NCBI GenBank assembly: GCA_927910885.1
Contig: CAKMOD010000094.1
Span: 1 to 30,293 of the forward strand
Direction: 5' to 3'
DNA from: an uncultured Prevotella sp.
GTDB taxonomy: Bacteria > Bacteroidota > Bacteroidia > Bacteroidales > Bacteroidaceae
Length of the DNA: 30,293 nt
Part shown: piece by piece, positions 24,623 to 30,293 of the stretch
Layout: every line of letters starts with the position of its first letter
How positions within the stretch are numbered: the first letter of the stretch is position 1
Position numbers and translations under genes: made by a program
The notes under the pieces: generated by a model
What the model was told of the DNA's origin: nothing
Seen by the model: only the letters and a program-made list of their open reading frames with translations
The model's database searches: none

Positions 24623-25039
24623 TTATTTCTGTGTTACTTCTACATGATCGAAGACGTCGCCAGCCGTCACAACGATAGATAGTTTGCGTTCTTTACCAGT
24701 TGAGTTGGGCAGAAGAGTAATATAAAAAGTATTCTCTTTCGCTGACACATCGTACCAATCATATTTAATATGACGAAAATCTTGCTCTTTACTACCGGCA
24801 TAGATGACTGTGTCAGCATCTGTCACGCTACTAATCCATGGTCCCCCATAGTTGGTACATTTTAATTGATAAGTTCCTCCTTCTGCTGTAGCAGTAATCT
24901 TTCTTGGGTCTCCTGGGCGGTTCGAAGTCCACTTCATAGGATCCCAACGACCATCTTCAAAGTTTAGTTCGCAGCTGAATATGGTGGTCAAAAGCATCAG
25001 TAGCAGAGCGGCAAACGTACTCTTTTTTAATATACTCAT
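24623..25039 (-). CDS. BACON-like lipoprotein (first of a tandem pair)
   Basis: 138 residues. The signal segment ends at C23 in TTIFSCELN, consistent with a lipoprotein. The single mature domain shares its frame with the neighbouring paralogue: a KWTSNRPGDPRKITATAEGG segment, then PNSTGKERKLSIVVTAGDVF and HVEVTQK. This resembles a BACON domain, whose typical end is an Arg-rich strand and a final V-x-V-x-Q. The middle (about 55-100) differs most between the two copies, as expected if that face binds different partners. The start lies 22 bases after the pyrB stop codon, so it is probably co-transcribed with pyrB. Confidence 0.72.
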   Translation of the reverse strand: MSILKKSTFAALLLMLLTTIFSCELNFEDGRWDPMKWTSNRPGDPRKITATAEGGTYQLKCTNYGGPWISSVTDADTVIYAGSKEQDFRHIKYDWYDVSAKENTFYITLLPNSTGKERKLSIVVTAGDVFDHVEVTQK

Positions 25040-25061
25040 ACTCGTAAAAATGATTAAGTTA

Positions 25062-26009
25062 TTATTTTAAAATTGTCTTATCGTTTTTTACTTCCTCAAT
25101 AGATATACCAAGGCAGTGACAGAAGATAGCTTCACGAGCAAAAAGACCATTACGAGCTTGTTCTATATAGTAAGCATGTGGACTATCATCAACATCGTAT
25201 GCAATCTCGTTTACACGTGGCAGCGGATGAAGAATCTTCATGTTAGGACGAGCCAAAGAGAGCATATCACGACGAAGGATATAAACATTCTTTACACGTT
25301 CATATTCCATTAAGTCAGAGAAGCGTTCTTTCTGTACGCGTGTCATATAGATAATATCAGCATTAGCAATCACTTCTGGTGTAAAATCCTCATGCTCTTC
25401 AAAGTGAATATTATGCTCACGACAATACACTTTATACTCCTCTGGCATAGCAAGTTCCTTCGGTGAGATAAAGTGAAACGTTGGATTGAAATGATGCATG
25501 GCCATAAGGAGAGAGTGAACTGTTCTACCATATTTGAGATCACCAACAAGATAGATGTTTAAGTTCTCTAATGTTCCTTGTGTTTGATTAATCGTATAAA
25601 GGTCAAGCAAGCATTGTGAAGGATGTTGATGTGCTCCGTCACCAGCATTGATAATGGGCACAGGTGCTACTTCTGAAGCATATTGTGCCGCACCTTCTAT
25701 ATGATGTCGCATGACAATCGCATCAGCATAGTTGGATACCATGAGGATGGTGTCTTTTAGTGTTTCCCCTTTGCTGACACTTGAAACCTTTGCATCAGTA
25801 AAGCCAATAACACGTGCACCAAGTCGGTTAGCAGCTGTTTCAAAACTAAGTCGAGTACGCGTAGATGGCTCATAGAAGAGCGTTGCGATAATCTTACCCT
25901 TGAGAAGCTCACGGTTTGGATGTTTTTCAAACTCCTGAGCCATTTCAATAAGATAGAGTAGCTGCTCACGATCTAACCCTTGGATATTCACAAAGTTATG
26001 CTTTTCCAT
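25062..26009 (-). CDS. pyrB: Aspartate carbamoyltransferase catalytic subunit
   Basis: 315 residues. It joins carbamoyl phosphate and aspartate, the committed step of pyrimidine synthesis. Residues are as in the family: the carbamoyl-phosphate loop YEPSTRTRLSFETA (STRT at 49-52), the SVSKGETLKDT loop, MRHHIEGAA, NAGDGAHQHPSQCLLDLYTI and HPLPRVNEIAYDVD. The enzyme is of the PyrI-binding type and pyrI lies further downstream. Only a weak promoter resemblance (TAACTTTA at 26046-26053 on the minus strand) was seen upstream. No attenuator or leader peptide is evident. Confidence 0.96.
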   Translation of the reverse strand: MEKHNFVNIQGLDREQLLYLIEMAQEFEKHPNRELLKGKIIATLFYEPSTRTRLSFETAANRLGARVIGFTDAKVSSVSKGETLKDTILMVSNYADAIVMRHHIEGAAQYASEVAPVPIINAGDGAHQHPSQCLLDLYTINQTQGTLENLNIYLVGDLKYGRTVHSLLMAMHHFNPTFHFISPKELAMPEEYKVYCREHNIHFEEHEDFTPEVIANADIIYMTRVQKERFSDLMEYERVKNVYILRRDMLSLARPNMKILHPLPRVNEIAYDVDDSPHAYYIEQARNGLFAREAIFCHCLGISIEEVKNDKTILK

Positions 26010-26124
26010 TTTTTGTTTTGTGATGTTTTAGTTCTTTTCTGTTGGTAAAGTTACATTATTATTTTCTAATCAACGAACTATAGAAAGGGAAATATCCACC
26101 TATATCAAAAAAACATCTATTTAT

Positions 26125-26155
26125 TTTGCTTATCCATTGATTTACATTATCTTTG
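26125..26155 (+). promoter_or_regulatory. Promoter of the penicillin-binding protein gene
   Basis: TTTG (26125-26128), a 19-base spacer and TATCTTTG (26148-26155) match both boxes of the Bacteroidota promoter. The start codon is only 20 bases further on, so the leader is very short. Confidence 0.7.
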
Positions 26156-26174
26156 CATAATATTTTCACAATTT

Positions 26175-28478
26175 ATGAGAAGACACTTTGTACATTTCCT
26201 CTGGGGTTCACTTCTTGCCATTTTAGGCTTAGTCTTCGTATTCTTCATCTCTGTATGGAATGGATGGGTAGGATACATGCCTAATATGGATGAATTGTCT
26301 AACCCTATAGATAAGTTTGCTTCGCAGGTCTATTCTTCTGACCAGCAGCTCATCGGTACTTGGAATGCGGATAATAACAACCGTGTTGCAATTGATTATA
26401 ATGGTCTTTCACCACATCTTGTTCACGCCCTTGTTGCAACGGAGGATGAGCGCTTCTATGAACATTCTGGTATTGACTTTATAGCACTCGGACGTGCTGT
26501 CGTGAAACGTGGTGTGATGGGACAGGCAAGTGCTGGTGGTGGTTCAACGATTACACAGCAGCTTGCTAAGCAGCTTTTCTCAGAAAAGGCACATAGCACT
26601 GTTGAGCGTCTTTTGCAGAAGCCTATCGAGTGGATTATCGCAGTGAAGCTGGAGCGTCACTTTACGAAGGAAGAGATTCTTGCAATGTATTTTAATTACT
26701 TTGATTTCCTTCACAATGCTGTTGGTGTTAAGCGCGCTGCAAATGTTTATTTTGACAAGGAACCTCGTAAGTTAACTGTGACTGAGGCTGCTATGTTGGT
26801 TGGCCTTTGTAAGAACCCTTCTATGTTCAATCCTCTTCGTTATCCAGAGCGTTGCTTACAGCGTCGTAATGTGGTATTGATGCAGATGGTTAAGTCTGGC
26901 TATGTGACAAAAGCTGAATTTGAGGAGCTTTCACAGCGTCCATTAGGTCTTCATTTTACAAAGTCAAAGCCTGTAAGTGGTGCGGGTGATTATTTTCAGG
27001 CATTTCTCCGTCAGTATATGATGGCAAAGAAGCCTGAGCGTGAGAATTACCAAGCATGGCAGAACCGTCAGTTTGTTCTCGATTCTATCGCATGGGAGCA
27101 AGATCCCCTTTATGGATGGTGTAATAAGAATACAAAGCGTAATGGCGAACCTTATAATGTAAATACGGATGGTTTGCGTATCTACACAACAATTGATACG
27201 CGTATGCAGCAGTATGCAGAAGAATCTGTACGCAAGCATGTCGGTGGATACCTACAGTCACAGTTTAATATTGCGATGCGTTATAAGAAGAATGCTCCAT
27301 TCTCATCTAATATTTCTCGTCGTACGATAAAGGAGATTTTGAATCGTTCATGTCGTCAGACTGTGCGTTATCGTCGTCTAAAGGAGCAGGGAGCTACCCC
27401 CGATGAGATAAGACGTAGTTTCCAAACGCCTCATGAGATGACACTTTTCACATATCATGGTGATATTGATACGGTGATGACACCAATTGACTCTATACGT
27501 TATTATAAGTCGTTCCTTCGCTCTGCCTTTGTGAGTATGGACCCACATACGGGTGCAGTTAAGGCTTACGTGGGTGGTATTGATTATCAGCACTTCAAGT
27601 ATGATGTAGTGATGGGTGGTCGTCGTCAGGTTGGTTCAACTATCAAACCATTCCTCTATGCACTTGCAATGCAAAATGGTATGACTCCTTGTTCGCTTGC
27701 ACCAAACGTACAGCGTACTTATGGTGGATGGACTCCTCGTAATGGTTCACGTGCTCGTTATGGTCAGGATGTACCTTTGCGTTGGGGTTTGCAGCAGTCT
27801 AACAACTGGATTTCAGCTTATTTGATTAACCTTCTGGGCCCTTCTCAGTTCGTTAATATTCTACATGACTTCGGATTGAATAATCCAGACATTGATAAGA
27901 ATACGAGTCCTGTGTTATGTCTTGGACCTTGTGAGGCGTCTGTTGGTGAGATGGCAAGTGCTTATACAACTTTTGCTAATGGTGGTATTCGTTGTGCTCC
28001 GCTCTTTGTCACAAAGATTGAGGATAGCCATGGTAATGTTATCGCTAAGTTTCAGCCATTGATGACAGAGGTTATTTCAGAGATAAGTTCTTATCAGATG
28101 ATTGATATGATGCGTGCCGTTATTCAAGGTGGAACAGGTAGTCGTTTGCGTTATGCCTACCATCTTACAGCCGATATCGGTGGTAAGACGGGTACGACTA
28201 ATAATAACTCGGACGGTTGGTTTATGGGTATTACACCAGAACTTGTCAGTGGTTGCTGGGTAGGTGGTGAGGATCGTGACATTCACTTCGACCATACTTC
28301 AATGGGACAAGGTGCCACAACGGCTCTACCTGTATGGGCTTACTTCATGCAGCGTGTCTATGCAGACAAACGATTAGGCTATAATCAAGCTACTAAGTTT
28401 GCTGTTCCTGCTAAGTTTAATCCTTGTGAAACTGCTGACACTATCAATGTGAATGGTATACAAGAAGAATACTTCTAA
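26175..28478 (+). CDS. Class A penicillin-binding protein (PBP1A-type, transglycosylase/transpeptidase)
   Basis: 767 residues. An N-terminal membrane anchor (about 6-30) is followed by a GT51 glycosyltransferase domain: ATEDERFYEHSGIDF with E90, GGGSTITQQLAKQLF and an EWIIAVKLERHFTKEEILAM segment. The C-terminal transpeptidase domain has S488-x-x-K491 (GSTIKPF), S542-x-N544 (QSNNW) and K671-T-G (GGKTGTT). It polymerises and cross-links peptidoglycan in the periplasm and is a beta-lactam target. It has its own promoter and a perfect terminator, so it is monocistronic. The region between the domains (about 345-440) is basic and looks variable. Naming it mrcA or ponA would be by analogy only. 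Confidence 0.95.
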   Translation: MRRHFVHFLWGSLLAILGLVFVFFISVWNGWVGYMPNMDELSNPIDKFASQVYSSDQQLIGTWNADNNNRVAIDYNGLSPHLVHALVATEDERFYEHSGIDFIALGRAVVKRGVMGQASAGGGSTITQQLAKQLFSEKAHSTVERLLQKPIEWIIAVKLERHFTKEEILAMYFNYFDFLHNAVGVKRAANVYFDKEPRKLTVTEAAMLVGLCKNPSMFNPLRYPERCLQRRNVVLMQMVKSGYVTKAEFEELSQRPLGLHFTKSKPVSGAGDYFQAFLRQYMMAKKPERENYQAWQNRQFVLDSIAWEQDPLYGWCNKNTKRNGEPYNVNTDGLRIYTTIDTRMQQYAEESVRKHVGGYLQSQFNIAMRYKKNAPFSSNISRRTIKEILNRSCRQTVRYRRLKEQGATPDEIRRSFQTPHEMTLFTYHGDIDTVMTPIDSIRYYKSFLRSAFVSMDPHTGAVKAYVGGIDYQHFKYDVVMGGRRQVGSTIKPFLYALAMQNGMTPCSLAPNVQRTYGGWTPRNGSRARYGQDVPLRWGLQQSNNWISAYLINLLGPSQFVNILHDFGLNNPDIDKNTSPVLCLGPCEASVGEMASAYTTFANGGIRCAPLFVTKIEDSHGNVIAKFQPLMTEVISEISSYQMIDMMRAVIQGGTGSRLRYAYHLTADIGGKTGTTNNNSDGWFMGITPELVSGCWVGGEDRDIHFDHTSMGQGATTALPVWAYFMQRVYADKRLGYNQATKFAVPAKFNPCETADTINVNGIQEEYF

Positions 28479-28511
28479 AGTGTCATTGTTAACTTACTTA
28501 TGACACTATAT

Positions 28512-28553
28512 ATAAAATAGGGATACACAAAACAATGTGTATCCCTATTTTAT
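28512..28553. terminator. Perfect 18-base-stem terminator
   Basis: The arms 28512-28529 and 28536-28553 are perfect inverted repeats (core AATAGGGATACACA) around a 6-base loop. They start 33 bases after the PBP stop codon. The A- and T-rich ends make it usable from both sides. Confidence 0.88.
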
Positions 28554-28681
28554 ATCTTTACTCCGTATAGTTATCAAGTCTACAAAGGAGAATGGTGTAG
28601 CTTTCTAACCCAGATCGGTTATTTGAGCCTAAACATATTTTGTTTTATTATCGAATTAATTGTTTGTTTTTGGAACGCAAG

Positions 28682-28695
28682 CGTAGCGGGCTACG
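28682..28695. repeat. Short GC-rich stem-loop in an AT-rich spacer
   Basis: CGTAG (28682-28686), loop CGGG, CTACG (28691-28695). It stands out from its surroundings and lies in the 475-base gene-free stretch 28479-28953. That stretch also holds the PBP terminator, a weak hairpin at 28739-28753 and the 70-base repeat copy B. Confidence 0.35.
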
Positions 28696-28725
28696 TTAAG
28701 TTATAAAGACAGACAAGATGCTGAT

Positions 28726-28753
28726 AAAGAAATTAAAAGTTGTTAGGAACAAC
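28726..28753 (-). terminator. Possible weak terminator for the 28954-30065 genes
   Basis: On the minus strand GTTGTT-CCT-AACAAC (28739-28753) is followed by TTTTAATTTCTTT. The stem is short (6 bases) and lies about 200 bases beyond the nearest stop codon. Confidence 0.3.
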
Positions 28754-28850
28754 ACCATAGTAAGAAGAACTATATATATTGTAGTCTAACAATCGATAGG
28801 GGTTTAACTATAAGGAGCTCTTTAATCTAAAACATATAATTTCATATTTA

Positions 28851-28920
28851 ACTCTTAGCACGATTGGTGTTTACCAACAACACAACATGTGTTAAGCATC
28901 AACACGATATGTGCGGAGCA
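28851..28920 (-). repeat. 70-base intergenic repeat, copy B
   Basis: The inverted partner of 5231-5300. Read on the minus strand it matches 53 of 70 positions without gaps, including all of TGTTGGTAAACACCAAT. It contains the stems TTGGT-AAAC-ACCAA, AACACA-TGT-TGTGTT and TGC-TCC-GCA. Its left end as written (28920) lies 34 bases from the stop codon of the gene at 28954. Confidence 0.7.
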
Positions 28921-28953
28921 ATAAGAAACAGCTATATGAGTATAACTAAGAAG

Positions 28954-29499
28954 CTACATTTTAATCATGCGGTACCCCATACGTTTTAATTGCATCGCTA
29001 CACCCATAAAGTACATTTGGTGAAGGGCTGCAATGTAGGCGTGAAAGGCTTCACTACTACCAGGGGAGATAGGAAGATGACGGAGCTGGCTATTGGTTCG
29101 TGCCGCACATTTTCCTACAATATCAGCGACCTCTTTATGCTCTTCAACTGTAAGGAGTAATACTTTCTCACATATATAGTCATCCATGTGATCATAGTCT
29201 ATACGGTCACGCAGATAGGTATAAAGGTTTTCTACCTTATTATATAGCTCCCAGTCTTCGTCCCAGTATTTTGCAATAGCCATACCGACATACATCATCC
29301 AACCAAGGGATACAGTGGGGTAGGCTGAAAATTCTCGCATTCCATCTGGCAAGTAAGCCTCAGCTATACCTTCCCACTTTTCTTCCATGTCTGTAGTGTC
29401 AGGTAATATCTTGTCTACAAGTTCCTTCTCTTGTAGATATGTTGTCAAATCCTCTTTGAATTTTTCTTCAAATGGATATCTTAATAGTTCGTCTTGCAT
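28954..29499 (-). CDS. Unrecognised cytoplasmic protein
   Basis: 181 residues, acidic, predicted mostly helical, with no signal peptide. I do not recognise the family. Tyr, Trp and Met are frequent in the middle (YPTVSLGWMMYVGMAIAKYW, WELYNKVENLYTYLRDRIDY). The C-terminus ends with a Met-rich amphipathic helix (FHAYIAALHQMYFMGVAMQL) and a basic tail. The start is 38 bases from the stop of the exported protein upstream, so the two are probably co-transcribed. The coding frame is clean and codon use resembles the neighbours, so it is a real gene. No function is proposed. Confidence 0.75.
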   Translation of the reverse strand: MQDELLRYPFEEKFKEDLTTYLQEKELVDKILPDTTDMEEKWEGIAEAYLPDGMREFSAYPTVSLGWMMYVGMAIAKYWDEDWELYNKVENLYTYLRDRIDYDHMDDYICEKVLLLTVEEHKEVADIVGKCAARTNSQLRHLPISPGSSEAFHAYIAALHQMYFMGVAMQLKRMGYRMIKM

Positions 29500-29537
29500 T
29501 GTTATATATCTTAAAAAGTAAAAATAAGATGTTTACT

Positions 29538-30065
29538 CTACTTGTTAGGAATCTCAGCTAACTTTTTCTTTACTTCTGTAAGTGCAGCAATCCAGTTGGT
29601 ATCAAGGGAAAATTGAGTAAGGTAATCCTCACTATTGAAATAAACCAAGACAAGGTTCTTGTCTGGGTCATTGTAGAGAGGATGATTGATACTTGCGTCA
29701 CGAAATATCTTGAGAATTTGTTCTTTTCTCTTTTGTTTATCCGTACGTGTATATTCCTTTGTGAATAGGTTAACATACTCGTGCATATAATAAGCCATTG
29801 AGTCAAGTTGAGCATTGAGGTGAGCAATCTCCTTATTGGATAATTGCTTTGTTGTATCAACTATGGCTGATAATGTGCGAGTATTGAGATAGGTAATTGC
29901 ATCAACTTTAAAAGAAGCTGCCTTACGCACATTCACGTCTTCCTTGCTGTCAGTTGCTATCTTATAAGCACTTGTATATAATTGCTTTGACACACGCTCC
30001 TGCTGGGCATTCACCGTGAGTACAGAAGCGAGAAGAAATGAAAGTGCTATGATTTTATTTTTCAT
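29538..30065 (-). CDS. Exported protein of unknown function
   Basis: 175 residues. The signal peptide is clear: MKNKIIALSFLLASVLTVNA with cleavage after residue 20 (VNA before QQERVS). There is no lipobox, so it is probably periplasmic. The mature part is helical and Lys/Asp-rich, with DVNVRKAASFKVDAITYLNT and LDSMAYYMHEYVNLFTKEYT. No known catalytic motif is visible. It is followed by the 181-residue unknown, forming a two-gene unit. AAGGAAA lies 20 bases before the ATG. I do not recognise the family with confidence. Confidence 0.78.
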   Translation of the reverse strand: MKNKIIALSFLLASVLTVNAQQERVSKQLYTSAYKIATDSKEDVNVRKAASFKVDAITYLNTRTLSAIVDTTKQLSNKEIAHLNAQLDSMAYYMHEYVNLFTKEYTRTDKQKRKEQILKIFRDASINHPLYNDPDKNLVLVYFNSEDYLTQFSLDTNWIAALTEVKKKLAEIPNK

Positions 30066-30109
30066 ACGTTTTTAAAAAATTTTCCTTGTGTTGTTTTAGT
30101 TTTATCTTT

Positions 30110-30124
30110 GACGTTATTGACGTC
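30110..30124. repeat. Small stem-loop upstream of the exported-protein gene
   Basis: GACGT-TATTG-ACGTC is a perfect 5-base stem with a 5-base loop in the gap 30066-30184. No T-run follows on the minus strand. Confidence 0.3.
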
Positions 30125-30184
30125 TTTTGGATTTGATACACACAGCCATATACTTAATAGATGTAGCTATGTGAGAACACTTGT

Positions 30185-30293
30185 TTATCTTATTCTGTCT
30201 GCATTTTTGCGTGCAAAGTCTTTCCAAGAACATAGTGCTTGGCATCCGTTGCAGGTCGATTCATCTGTAGGAAATGGCAATAAAGCTGCTGAC
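30185..30293 (-). CDS. 3' end of a reading frame entering from the right edge
   Basis: On the minus strand one frame is open from the window edge to a TAA at 30185-30187 (about 35 codons). It contains LPFPTDESTCNGCQALCSWK, with three cysteines as C-x2-C-x3-C. Such clustered C-terminal cysteines occur in metal- or cluster-binding tails, for example in some PD-(D/E)XK nucleases, but this is only a resemblance. The two other minus-strand frames were not followed in full; the first is closed by a stop within 11 codons. If real, it is the gene upstream of the exported protein, 119 bases away. Confidence 0.4.
   Translation of the reverse strand, partial: SAALLPFPTDESTCNGCQALCSWKDFARKNADRIR

Noticed and set aside
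26041..26075. Strong promoter for pyrB
   Set aside because: TAACTTTA with a TTG 17 bases away is one base off the -7 box and has poor spacing, so it was not listed as a feature.
30103..30110. TATCTTTG on the plus strand near the right edge
   Set aside because: It matches the -7 consensus but has no -33 box at the right distance and no plus-strand gene downstream.

Overview
The window looks like chromosomal DNA from a member of the Bacteroidota, most likely the genus Prevotella. The evidence is the low G+C content, many promoters of the Bacteroidota type (TAnnTTTG at -7, with TTG or TTTG about 19-20 bases upstream), BACON-type lipoproteins, a fused malic enzyme/phosphotransacetylase, a cytoplasmic M49 peptidase with the HECLGH motif, and a Bacteroidota-style MBOAT/SGNH pair. 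The genus is an inference from protein style; no rRNA or tRNA gene was seen.

Layout, left to right. 1-522 is non-coding with an inverted repeat and a terminator. 523-2175 (-) is hcp, a hybrid-cluster protein, with a candidate HcpR-type operator at the class II activator position. 2554-5015 (+) pairs a small AraC-type DNA-binding protein with dipeptidyl-peptidase III. 5470-7781 (-) is maeB, interrupted by a frameshift. 7908-11590 (+) carries a TetR regulator, an SGNH-hydrolase-like membrane-anchored protein and an MBOAT acyltransferase, probably an envelope-glycan O-acylation module. 12122-13470 (+) is a YihY/BrkB-family membrane protein, also frameshifted. 13471-13999 has no protein gene but holds a terminator and a convincing small-RNA gene on the minus strand.

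14000-23172 (-) is a nine-gene co-directional block. In transcription order it reads: MATE transporter, cytidylate-kinase-like protein, metallophosphoesterase, dTDP-glucose 4,6-dehydratase (rmlB), purT, FdtA-type ketoisomerase, GNAT/FemAB-like acyltransferase, DegT-type sugar aminotransferase, exported GH125 mannosidase. rmlB, the ketoisomerase, the aminotransferase and the acyltransferase together would make a dTDP-3-(acyl)amino-3,6-dideoxyhexose for surface glycans. rmlA and the glycosyltransferases are not in the window.

23597-26009 (-) is the aspartate carbamoyltransferase locus, with two tandem paralogous BACON-like lipoproteins lying between pyrB and pyrI. 26175-28478 (+) is a class A penicillin-binding protein with its own promoter and a perfect terminator. 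28954-30065 (-) holds two unrecognised genes, and the 3' end of another minus-strand reading frame enters from the right edge.

Between the genes lie several structured repeats. The clearest is a 70-base element present twice in opposite orientation (5231-5300 and 28851-28920). Others are a 67-base imperfect inverted repeat at 11821-11887, an AT-rich inverted repeat at 23356-23414 and an 8-base-period array at 23524-23594. The strongest candidates for something under-described are the small RNA at about 13783-13883, the paired 70-base repeats, and the lipoproteins inside the pyrB/pyrI locus.
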